Shown in pieces: positions 18,223-26,701 of a stretch of DNA of 64,000 nt. Below the pieces are notes generated by a model that made no database searches, was not told where the DNA came from, and was given only the letters and a program-made list of their open reading frames with translations. Source of the stretch: CADEED01 sp963711635 (GTDB lineage: Bacteria > Pseudomonadota > Gammaproteobacteria > Steroidobacterales > Steroidobacteraceae); NCBI GenBank assembly GCA_963711635.1, contig CAVQEZ010000013.1, positions 100,200-164,199 of the forward strand. The letters run 5' to 3'. Both the position numbers and the translations under genes were made by a program. Within the stretch, counting starts at the first letter, position 1; the number at the start of each line of letters is the position of its first letter.

Positions 18223-19397
18223 CCCACGGCGCGCTCGTGCCAGCGGCGCGACAGGTACCAGCAGGTCCACGCGGCGATGGCATAGATCAATGACATCCAG
18301 GCAATCCAGTGCAGGTGGACCAGGACCTTGGGGGCCACGATGCCCAATGTGAACGCGGTGAGCATCAGCGCCATGAAGGACTGCGCGGAAGCCGCGGTGC
18401 CGCGCGCCGCGGGAAACAGGTCGAGCATGCGCAACGTCAGGAGGGGAAATGCGAATTGCGCACCGATGGCGCTGGTGAACAGCAGCGCCTGCTGCAACGG
18501 GATCGGCAGGTCGGTCATGGCCAGGTGCAGCAGCACGCGAATCAGCGCCACCGTGAAAGTGATTCCGAACCCGATGCGCACCTGGAAGACCAGGTCGAGA
18601 CGGCCGGCCATGTACCCGGCAATGGTGGCCCCCACCAGGATGCCGCCGATCACCGGCAGGAACAGCATCCAGTACGAGGTCTCGCCCAGTCCCCAGTGCG
18701 TCTCGACGATGGCCGGGGCCGAGCCGATGAACAGCGCGATGGAATTGAAATTGAGCGCCGCGGCGCTCGCCAGCATCATGAACTCCGGATGGCGCAGCAC
18801 CGTCAACGACGTGGATACGAGGTTGCGTCCGCTGAACGGGATGCGCGCCGTGACCGGCAGTGTTTCGGGCAGCTTCCACCAGGCCGAGAACGCGAACACC
18901 AGGCCGCACAGCACCATGAATGCGAACACCGCGCGCCAGCCGAAGGCCACGTGCGCCCAGCCGCCGACGATCGGGGCGACCGCGGGCGCGATGCTGAAGA
19001 TCATGGTCGTGACGCTCATGAGCCGCTGTGCGCGCGCGCCTTCGTACAGGTCGCGGATCACCGCGCGCCCGATGACCACTCCGACTCCGGCGGTCGCGCC
19101 CTGCAGCGCGCGCGCGGCGATCAGCGACATGTAGTTAGGCGCCAGCGTGCAGGCGACGGATCCCACCGTGTACAGGGCCATGCCCCAGATCATCACCGGC
19201 CTGCGGCCGATGGCGTCGGACAGCGGCCCGTGCACCAGCGACGCGAACGCGAACGGCACCATGTACGCCGTGATCACCTGCTGCAGCTGCCAGGCGTCGA
19301 CGTGCAGCGCCCGCTCCATGGCATGGAAGGCCGGGAAGAACGTGTCGATGGAGAATGGGCTCACCATCGACAGCCCGCCGATCAGCACGGCGAGCAT
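18210..19397 (-). CDS. Bcr/CflA-type multidrug efflux MFS transporter
   Basis: About 395 residues and 12 hydrophobic segments. The signature of drug:H+ antiporters with the Bcr/CflA pattern is clear: FSIDTFFPAFHAM in the first segment, VHGPLSDAIGRRPVMIWG in loop 2-3 and RALQGATAGVGVVIGRAVIRD in segment 4. I place the start at the ATG at 19397 (MLAVLIGGLSM); a TTG 9 codons upstream gives a more usual N-terminus and cannot be excluded. The gene begins about 35 bases after trpA on the same strand, so it may be read with the trp operon. Its 3' end overlaps the convergent AraC gene by 13 bases. Confidence 0.82.
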   Translation of the reverse strand: MLAVLIGGLSMVSPFSIDTFFPAFHAMERALHVDAWQLQQVITAYMVPFAFASLVHGPLSDAIGRRPVMIWGMALYTVGSVACTLAPNYMSLIAARALQGATAGVGVVIGRAVIRDLYEGARAQRLMSVTTMIFSIAPAVAPIVGGWAHVAFGWRAVFAFMVLCGLVFAFSAWWKLPETLPVTARIPFSGRNLVSTSLTVLRHPEFMMLASAAALNFNSIALFIGSAPAIVETHWGLGETSYWMLFLPVIGGILVGATIAGYMAGRLDLVFQVRIGFGITFTVALIRVLLHLAMTDLPIPLQQALLFTSAIGAQFAFPLLTLRMLDLFPAARGTAASAQSFMALMLTAFTLGIVAPKVLVHLHWIAWMSLIYAIAAWTCWYLSRRWHERAVGHPA

Positions 19398-19432
19398 CGC
19401 GTATCCAGGAAGTTTGTGTTGCAAGCGGAGGG

Positions 19433-20215
19433 TTAGTCTGCGCCGGGGCGCAGCGATCTCAGGAATTGAGCTGCATCCTGTCCGTTTTCCATGACTTCGA
19501 CAAGCGCCGATCCGACGATGACGCCGGCCACGTGGCCGCGCAGCTGTTCGACCTGCGCGCGCGAGCGGATACCGAAACCGGCGCACACCGGTAGTTTGGC
19601 GGCGCCGCGCACCGCGTCGAGGTAACTGGTCACCTCCGCCGGCACCGCGGCGGTGCGCCCGGTGACCCCCGTCATGGTGACCGCGTACACGAATCCCTGC
19701 GTGGCGGCGCACAGCCGCGCCATGCGCTCGGGTTTCGTCACGGGCGTGACCATCTGGACCAGCGCCAGGCCATGCGGCGCCAGCGCCGCGCGGAATTCCT
19801 CGCTCTCGTCGTAGGGCAGGTCCGGCACGATGAAGCCGCAGACACCGGCGCGCTCCGCGGCCGCCGCGAGAGTCGCGAAACCAAAGGCCAGCAGCGGGTT
19901 CAGATAGCTCATCAGCAGCAACGGGGCCCCGGGCAATCGACCAGCACGCGACATGGCGCCCAGCTCCTCGAGCACCCAGCGCAGCGACACACCCTGGCGC
20001 AGCGCCTCGCGGCTGGAGCGCTGGATGGTCATGCCGTCGGCCATCGGGTCGGTGAAGGGCACGCCGATTTCCACCACGTCCGCTTCGTTGCCGACCTGCG
20101 TGAGGTGCTCTCGAAATGAGTCTCGCGAGGGAAATCCCGCCGTCACGAAGGCCACGATGGCGGTACCGCCACGCGCCTTGCGGATGGCGTCGCTGATTCT
20201 TTCGCTGGGGCTCAT
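19433..20215 (-). CDS. trpA: tryptophan synthase alpha subunit
   Basis: 260 residues. TrpA cleaves indole-3-glycerol phosphate to indole and glyceraldehyde 3-phosphate. Catalytic Glu is in VVEIGVPFTDPMADG and catalytic Asp in FIVPDLPYDE; the loop YAVTMTGVTG and phosphate-binding CAGFGIRS and VIVGSALVE are present. The ATG overlaps the trpB stop by 4 bases (ATGA), as do all junctions in this operon. The reading frame is intact. Confidence 0.97.
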   Translation of the reverse strand: MSPSERISDAIRKARGGTAIVAFVTAGFPSRDSFREHLTQVGNEADVVEIGVPFTDPMADGMTIQRSSREALRQGVSLRWVLEELGAMSRAGRLPGAPLLLMSYLNPLLAFGFATLAAAAERAGVCGFIVPDLPYDESEEFRAALAPHGLALVQMVTPVTKPERMARLCAATQGFVYAVTMTGVTGRTAAVPAEVTSYLDAVRGAAKLPVCAGFGIRSRAQVEQLRGHVAGVIVGSALVEVMENGQDAAQFLRSLRPGAD

Positions 20216-21483
20216 GACTTCTGGTCCGTGGCCAGCACGGTGCGCAGCAAGGTGGGCATGTCCTTGTCGCCGCGGCCCGAGAGTCCGATGAGAATCTTCC
20301 TGCCGGGATTTTGTCTGGCCCAGCGCTTCGCACCGGCAAATGCATGCGCCGACTCGATGGCCGGCAGGATGCCCTCGCTGCGGCAGCACTCGGTGAGCGC
20401 CGCGAGCGAATCGTCGTCCGTGGCGGCCTCGTAGCGCACGCGACCCGCCCACAGCAGCAAGGAGTGCTCGGGTCCGACGCCCGGATAGTCGAGGCCCGCC
20501 GATACGGAATCCGTCTCCTGGATCTGTCCCTCCGCATCCTGCAGCAGCAACGAGTAGGCGCCGTGCAGCACGCCGGGCCGACCGTACGCCAGCGTCGCGG
20601 CGTTCTGGCCTAACTGCTGGCCCTTGCCGCCGGCTTCGATGCCGATGATCTCGACGCCCGCGTCGCCGATGAAGGGATGGAACATGCCGATGGCATTGCT
20701 GCCGCCGCCCACGCAGGAAATCACCGCGTCGGGCAGGCCGCCCGATTGCTCGATCATCTGCGCGCGGGCTTCCCTGCCAATCACGGTCTGCAGCTCGCGC
20801 ACCAGGTAGGGGAACGGGTGCGGACCCACGGCGGAACCGATGATGTAGAAGGTGTCGGTGGGATTGGCCACCCAGTCGCGGAAAGCCTCGTCGATGGCGG
20901 CGCGCAAAGTCTGGTCGCCACTGGTGACCGGCACGACCGTGGTGCCCAACAACTTCATGCGCCCGACGTTCGGCGCCTGCCGCTCCATGTCCACCGCACC
21001 CATGTACACGGTGCACGGCAGCCCGACGCGCGCGCAGGCCGCGGCGGTGGCCACGCCGTGCTGACCCGCGCCGGTCTCGGCGACGATGCGCTTGATGCCG
21101 AGCCGCTTGGCGAGCAGCGCCTGGCCCAGCGCGTTGTTGATCTTGTGCGCGCCGGTGTGCGCGAGATCCTCGCGTTTCAGCCACACCTCGGCACCCCAGG
21201 CCTTCGAGAGCGTGGGTGCATGCGACAAGGCAGTGGGACGTCCGACCCAGCTGCGGAGCTCGGCGGACAGCTCATCCTGGTAATCCTTCGCATGCAGGTG
21301 CAGCTTCAGCCCGGCTTCGAGCTTCTCGAAGGCCGCGACCAGGGTTTCGGGGATGTAGCGCCCGCCGAAGGGCCCGAAGCGGCCCCGCGCATCGGGGAAT
21401 TTGCCGGCCAGCTCGTCGGCCAGCAGTTGGGCGGGATCGAACCCCGCGGCCCTTGTAAGAATCGCCTGTGATGAATCGATCAT
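20212..21483 (-). CDS. trpB: tryptophan synthase beta subunit
   Basis: 423 residues, PLP enzyme joining indole and serine. The PLP lysine is in LAHTGAHKINNALGQ; LAKRLGIKRIVAETGAGQHG, the phosphate-binding CVGGGSNAIGMFHPF, and LLLWAGRVRYEAATDDD near the C-terminus are present. It overlaps trpF upstream and trpA downstream by 4 bases each. The C-terminal LLIGLSGRGDKDMPTLL-like end (KILIGLSGRGDKDM) is typical of TrpB1. Confidence 0.97.
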   Translation of the reverse strand: MIDSSQAILTRAAGFDPAQLLADELAGKFPDARGRFGPFGGRYIPETLVAAFEKLEAGLKLHLHAKDYQDELSAELRSWVGRPTALSHAPTLSKAWGAEVWLKREDLAHTGAHKINNALGQALLAKRLGIKRIVAETGAGQHGVATAAACARVGLPCTVYMGAVDMERQAPNVGRMKLLGTTVVPVTSGDQTLRAAIDEAFRDWVANPTDTFYIIGSAVGPHPFPYLVRELQTVIGREARAQMIEQSGGLPDAVISCVGGGSNAIGMFHPFIGDAGVEIIGIEAGGKGQQLGQNAATLAYGRPGVLHGAYSLLLQDAEGQIQETDSVSAGLDYPGVGPEHSLLLWAGRVRYEAATDDDSLAALTECCRSEGILPAIESAHAFAGAKRWARQNPGRKILIGLSGRGDKDMPTLLRTVLATDQKS

Positions 21484-22076
21484 GCGCTCTCCAATGCGGC
21501 CGCGCGCGCGGCGGCCACGAACTGCTCTATCTTCTGCACGCTCTTGATTCCGGGACTGGACTCCACGCCGCTCGAGACGTCGACGCCAAAGGGCTGCACC
21601 CGGCGGATCGCGTCGGCGACGTTGCCGGCATGCAGCCCGCCGGCCAGGATGACTTCGGCGCGGCGCGCCAGCACGGCGGCCTGCTCCCAGTCGGTAGTTT
21701 GGCCGCTGCCGCTGACCGGGCCCTCATAAAGAATTCTCTGTGGCAGCGCGCAGGCGGGCGCCGGCCCCGGACGCATCACGGGTAGTACGCTCAACGTCCG
21801 CGGCAGGGCGAGCCGCTCGAGATCGTCGATGTCGGTCTGCAGGATGTCCGGCTTGAATTCGCGCAGGATGACGGCCACGTCGTCGCGCGCCGGGTGGCGC
21901 GTCACGGCCACGCAGGCCAGGCGGTGCCGCGCCGCAGCCGCGAGCTCGTTGGCGCGCTGGATGGTGACGTTGCGCACCGACGGCGCGAACACGAATCCGA
22001 TGGCGTCCACCTGGCAGGCCAGCGCCGCCTGCACGGCCTCGGGCGTGGTCATGCCGCAGATCTTGATGAAGTTCAC
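21480..22076 (-). CDS. trpF: phosphoribosylanthranilate isomerase
   Basis: 198 residues, a stand-alone TrpF, not fused to trpC as in enteric bacteria. The catalytic Cys is in FIKICGMTTPEAV and the catalytic Asp in ILQTDIDDLERL; the C-terminal motif FGVDVSSGVESSPGIKS is complete. It rearranges N-(5-phosphoribosyl)anthranilate for TrpC. Overlaps both neighbours by 4 bases. Confidence 0.95.
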   Translation of the reverse strand: MNFIKICGMTTPEAVQAALACQVDAIGFVFAPSVRNVTIQRANELAAAARHRLACVAVTRHPARDDVAVILREFKPDILQTDIDDLERLALPRTLSVLPVMRPGPAPACALPQRILYEGPVSGSGQTTDWEQAAVLARRAEVILAGGLHAGNVADAIRRVQPFGVDVSSGVESSPGIKSVQKIEQFVAAARAAALESA

Positions 22077-22936
22077 GCGCGCGCTCCGGTGCGCGCGCCA
22101 CGTGCCGCCACCGCCGCGCGGCCTTCGGCCAGCATGGAGCGCGCCAGCGCCGCCGGATCCGCGGCCGACATCAGCGCGCTGCCCACGAGCGCCACGTCGT
22201 AGCCGGCCGCGGCCACGCGGGCCGCATCCTGGGCCGTGGCCACGCCGCTCTCCGCGACGCGGCGCACTTCGTGCGGCAGCGATGCGGCCAGCGCGTCGAG
22301 CCGGCCGGGAACCACCTGCAGCGTGGCCAGGTCGCGGGAATTCACGCCCACCAGCAGCAGATCGCGCTGCGCACGACGCGCATTCACCAGTTCGTGCGCG
22401 AGCTCGATGTCGCGCTCGTCGAAGGCCTCGAGCAATACGAACATGCGCAGCTCCAGCGCCGTGTCGATGAGCTTCTCCAGATCCGCGCGCGGCAGCATGC
22501 GCAGGATGGCGAGTACGCCACCGGCGCCGGCCACCCGGCCTTCGAGCACCTGGTAGGCATCGACCAGGAAATCCTTGCGCATGGCGGGCACGCCGAGCGG
22601 AGCCAGCGCGCGGCAGCCCTGCGCGAGATCGTCGAGCGAACCGTCGAAGCGGGTGGGCTCCGTGAGAATGGAAACGGCCGCGGCACCGGCATGCGCATAG
22701 GTGGCGACCCGTGCGCCCACATCTTCCTCCGCGGCCGACTTGAGCAGACCCACCGCCGGCGAACGAAGCTTCACTTCGGCGATGAGATCGAAGCTGGTCC
22801 GCGACAACGATGGGGCCGGCTGCAGGTCCGCGATGCGCGCACGCAGCTCGCGCGCGGGTGCGACCGCCTGCCCGGCCAGCGAGCGCGCGCGGCTCCGGGA
22901 GGCCATGGTGCCGAGAAAGTCCGTGGCGTCACTCAT
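22073..22936 (-). CDS. trpC: indole-3-glycerol phosphate synthase
   Basis: 287 residues starting MSDATDFLGTMASRSRARS. Substrate-binding and catalytic motifs of the TIM barrel are visible: LIAEVKLRSPAVG (usually IAEIKxxSPS), ILTEPTRFDGSLDDL, MRKDFLVDAYQVLE, LLVGVNSRDLATL and VAESGVATAQD. The K of MRKDF and the E of VAES match catalytic positions. The C-terminus has an Ala/Arg-rich extension. Overlaps trpD and trpF by 4 bases. Confidence 0.95.
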   Translation of the reverse strand: MSDATDFLGTMASRSRARSLAGQAVAPARELRARIADLQPAPSLSRTSFDLIAEVKLRSPAVGLLKSAAEEDVGARVATYAHAGAAAVSILTEPTRFDGSLDDLAQGCRALAPLGVPAMRKDFLVDAYQVLEGRVAGAGGVLAILRMLPRADLEKLIDTALELRMFVLLEAFDERDIELAHELVNARRAQRDLLLVGVNSRDLATLQVVPGRLDALAASLPHEVRRVAESGVATAQDAARVAAAGYDVALVGSALMSAADPAALARSMLAEGRAAVAARGARTGARA

Positions 22937-23957
22937 GCGGCACCCCGCGAGCCGAAGGCCATGATCGCATCGAGCGTCCGGCGCGCGGCGCCGCTGTCGA
23001 TGGCCTCGCTGGCGATGCGCACGCCCTCTCGCGGGTCGGTGACGCGGCCGACGATTTCGAGTGCCAGCGCCGCACCTAACAACAATGCATCGCGATGCGC
23101 GCCGCGATCTTCGCCGCGCAACACCGCGCGCAGCGCGCGCGCATTCGATGCCGCATCGCCGCCGGCGAGATCCGTGGCGCCGCACAGCTTCAGGCCGTAG
23201 TCGGAAGGACTGCGAATTTCCGCGCGCACCTTGCCGGGACGCACGTCGAGCACGGTGAACGGCCCGAGCGGCGTGGGCTCGTCCCAGCCTTCCGCGCCGT
23301 GGACCACGAAGGCGCGATCGATGGGCAGGCCCGACATCGCATCGGCCATGAGCTGCGCGGTGGGCAGGTTGAACGCGCCGGTGAGCTGGAAGCGCGGCGC
23401 GGCGGGGTTGGTCAGCGGACCGAGGATGTTGAACACCGTGCGCACCCCCATGGCCTGCCGGATGGGCGCCACCGCCTTCATCGCCGGGTGGTAGTGAGGC
23501 GCGAACAGGAAGGTGAAACTCGTCGCCGCCAGGCAGGCTCCGGCGGCCGCCTCGTCGAGCGGTAGTTTGAGACCGAGCTGTTCGAGCACGTCGGCGCTGC
23601 CGGACTTGCTCGACACCGAGCGATTGCCATGTTTGACCACGTCGACGCCGCAGGCCGCGGTGAGCAGCGCCGCGCCGGTGGACAGATTGAAGCTGCCCGA
23701 GGCATCGCCGCCGGTGCCGACGATGTCGATGGCATGCGGGGCCGCGGGAATATTCGGCCGGCGCGCCAGCCCGCGCATGGCGCGCGCGAAACCGCGCACC
23801 TCTTCGGCCGTGACGCCCTTGGATCGCAACGCGGCCAGCAGCGCGCCCGCCAGCGGCGGCGCCATTTCGCTGGAAGTGATCGCGCGCAGCAGCTCTTCGG
23901 CCTCGGCCTCGCCGAGCGACTTGCCGGACAGCAGGTGCTCGAGCGTATCGCGCAGAC

Positions 23958-23961
<4 letters not shown>
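22933..23961 (-). CDS. trpD: anthranilate phosphoribosyltransferase
   Basis: 342 residues from a GTG start (VSLRDTLEHLLSGKSLGEAE) that overlaps the trpG stop (GTGA). The PRPP-binding DIVGTGGDASGSFNLSTG, KHGNRSVSSKSGSADVLE, NILGPLTNPAAP and HGAEGWDEPTPLG motifs are complete. It transfers phosphoribose to anthranilate made by TrpE/TrpG. Confidence 0.96.
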
Positions 23962-24552
<591 letters not shown>

Positions 24553-24556
<4 letters not shown>

Positions 24557-25959
24557 AAGCCCTCCGCCGCGAGCTTGAGCGCGCGCGCCATCGCGCCGAC
24601 TCTTGGCGAGCACTTCTTCGTATTCGGTGGCGGGCACGCTGTCGGCCACGATGCCGGCGCCGGCCTGGTAGCTGTATTCGTCGCCGCGGAACACCAGCGT
24701 GCGGATGGTGATCGCCTGGTCCATGTCGCCGCGCGCGCCGAAGTAGCCGACCGTGCCGCCGTACAGGCCGCGCCGCACCGGCTCGAGCTCGTCGATGATC
24801 TCCATGGCGCGCACCTTCGGCGCGCCGACCAGCGTGCCCGCGGGAAACGTCGCCGCGAACAGGTCGAACGCATCGCGACCGGGCGCGAGCTGGCCTTTCA
24901 CGCCGCTCACGATGTGCATCACGTGGCTGTAGCGCTCGATGACGCGATACGGATCGACGTGCACGCTGCCGGCGCGCGCGACGCGGCCGAGATCGTTGCG
25001 CGCGAGGTCCACGAGCATCACGTGCTCGGCGTTTTCCTTGGCGTCGGCGAGCAGCTCGCGCTCGTGCTGCTCGTCGGCCGCCGGCGTCGTCGGCGCGCGG
25101 CCGCGTGCCGGCGATGGGCCGCAGTTGCGCGTCGCCGCGCGCGTTGACCTTCACCAGCGCCTCGGGCGACGAACCGACGACGGTCACGTCGCCGAGCTTG
25201 CAGTAGTACATGTAGGGAGAGGGATTGATGAGCCGCAGCGCGCGATAGGCTTCGAAGGGATCGAGCGAGTGACTGCCCGAGAAGCGCGACGACAGCACGA
25301 GCTGGTAGACGTCGCCGGCCGCGATGTATTCCTGCGTGCGCTTGACGCCGGCCATGTACTCGTCGCGCGACAGCGATCCGACGGCCGGGGAGTAGCGCTC
25401 GCCGGCATCCGCGGGCCGGCAGACGTAGTTAGGCAGGCCGCCGCGCAGCGCCCGGATGACCTCGCGCCGCAGCGCCTGGCGCTCGGCTTCGGTGCCGGCA
25501 TGCAGCAGCGCGATGCCGCGTGTCAGGTGGTCGAACACCAGCATGGATTCGGGCGCCACGTAGTGCAGGTCCGGCACCGGGTTGTCGGCGCGGGCCTTCG
25601 ACGGCAGGCGCTCGAAATAGCGCACCACGTCGTACGAGGAATAACCCACCAGCCCGCCCGCCAGCGGCACGCCGGCCATTTCCGGCAGCGGCTTCGGTGC
25701 CGCGGCCAGCGCCTGGCGCAGCGCGTCTAACAATTCGTCGCGATCGCTTCGGCCGCGGCAGCTTCGCGTCGCCCACCGTGAGGCCGGCGGCATCGAGCTT
25801 GACCTCCAGGCACTTGCCGAAGCCGATGAACGAGTAACGCGCCAGGCGCTCGCCGCCCTCGACGCTCTCCAGCAGGAAGCGCGGGTTGAAGGCGCCCAGT
25901 TTGGCGAACGCCGACACCGGGGTGTCGAGGTCGCCGGCGATGTCAAATGGCGGTTTCAC
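24553..25959 (-). CDS. trpE: anthranilate synthase component I (three or more frameshifts)
   Basis: About 468 residues after repair. The N-terminal part has the feedback-site region (LLESVEGGERLARYSFIG); the C-terminal chorismate-binding domain has EYMAGVKRTQEYIAAGDVYQLVLSSRF in part, GSSPEALVKV, LVDLARNDLGRVARAGSV, FPAGTLVGAPKVRAMEII and YGGTVGYFGARGDMDQAI. Frames change near 25745, 25085 and 24600. I prefer the GTG at 25959, because GGAG stands 9 bases before it; a TTG 5 codons upstream is also open. Transcription is controlled by the attenuator in the preceding leader. Confidence 0.93.
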
Positions 25960-26000
25960 CGCGTGTATCTCCAAGTCAACGTCTGCGGCGCGCAGACAAC

Positions 26001-26036
26001 AAAAAACCCATCTCTGGCATGTACCGGAGATGGGTT
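26001..26036 (-). terminator. trp operon attenuator (Rho-independent terminator)
   Basis: On the minus strand a 10-base perfect stem (26027-26036 with 26005-26014; AACCCATCTC / GAGATGGGTT) with a 12-base loop runs straight into a T-tract at 26006-26001. It lies between trpL and trpE. An alternative antiterminator is visible: 26085-26092 (GGAGAGGG, just after the trpL stop) can pair with 26026-26034 (CCCATCTCC) with one bulged A, which uses the same bases as the terminator arm. This is the standard mutually exclusive arrangement of ribosome-mediated attenuation. Confidence 0.92.
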
Positions 26037-26092
26037 CCTTTGGAAGTCGATCTGATCAGTTCAGACGCAATAGCAGCCCGAAGGCCCTCTCC

Positions 26093-26140
26093 TTACGGGA
26101 GGCGCCACCACCAGACCTTGCGGATGCCGTTGTTGATCAT
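26093..26140 (-). CDS. trpL: trp leader peptide
   Basis: Fifteen codons: MINNGIRKVWWWRLP. Three consecutive Trp codons (TGG x3) sit near the end, and the stop codon lies directly beside the antiterminator strand. A ribosome stalled at the Trp codons when charged tRNA-Trp is scarce would let the antiterminator form and permit trpE transcription; a ribosome reaching the stop would allow the terminator. No Shine-Dalgarno sequence precedes the ATG. The predicted transcript start is only a few bases upstream or at the ATG itself, so the peptide may be read from a leaderless mRNA. Confidence 0.93.
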   Translation of the reverse strand: MINNGIRKVWWWRLP

Positions 26141-26150
26141 GAGGGCGGCG

Positions 26151-26180
26151 AGTATCGGCGAGCGCCAAAGCGCTCGTCAA
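26151..26180 (-). promoter_or_regulatory. sigma-70-type promoter of the trp operon with spacer dyad
   Basis: On the minus strand: -35 TTGACG (26175-26180), 18-base spacer, -10 GATACT (26151-26156). The expected start of transcription falls about 26140-26145, at or just before the trpL ATG. A perfect dyad with 7-base arms (CGAGCGC, 4-base gap, GCGCTCG; 26159-26176) fills the spacer and touches the -35 box, a place where a repressor dimer could block polymerase. It does not resemble the enteric TrpR operator. Confidence 0.75.
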
Positions 26181-26230
26181 GGGCGTAGGATCGCGCTCTT
26201 CAAAAACGGGCCAACAACCAGGAGCAATTC

Positions 26231-26701
26231 ATGGCGCGCCGACTGATTTCCTCGGGTTCCACGTTCGAAAAGAGCATCGGCTATTCGCGCGCCGTGGTCG
26301 ATGGCGACTGGATCTTCGTCTCGGGCACCACCGGCTTCGACTACTCGCAACATGACCATCCAGGATGACGCCGTGGCGCAGTGCGAGCAGGCACTGCAAG
26401 AACATCGAGGCGGCGCTGAAGCAGGCGGGTTCCGGCTTCGCCGACGTCGTGCGCGTGCACTACCTCATGACCAATGCCGCGGACTTCGAGCGCTGCTGGC
26501 CGGCGATGGGCAAGGCGTTCGGCGACGTGCGCCCGGCCGCCACGATGATGGTGGTCGGGCTGGCGGATCCGCGCATGAAGATCGAGATCGAGGTCACCGC
26601 GCTGAGCGCGTCGCGCGGCAGCGAAAACCACGGCGCGCGCGCGCAAGAAGAACTCGCCGCGCCGCGCAAGAAAGCCAAGCGGTCAGCGACGCAAGAAATA
26701 G
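26231..26701 (+). CDS. RidA/YjgF-family protein (two or more frameshifts)
   Basis: Small enamine/imine deaminase-type protein. It begins MARRLISSGSTFEKSIGYSR and contains VVDGDWIFVSGTTGFDYS, QCEQALQ, NIEAALKQAGSGFADVVRVH and RPAATMMVVGLADPRMKIEIE. The usual RidA arginine near the C-terminus is in DVRPAATM; the C-terminal EVTA stretch is also typical. Frames change near 26345 and 26398. After the domain one frame gives a very basic tail ending RRKK and stop at 26701; another runs without a stop into the next gene, which is probably an indel artefact. An AGGAG ribosome-binding site lies before the ATG. Divergent from trp. Confidence 0.8.

Noticed and set aside
18210..20537. A 775-codon open frame joining antisense of trpA to the MFS exporter
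   Set aside because: Only the part from about 19424 downward is transporter-like; the upstream part is the shifted frame of trpA and trpB.
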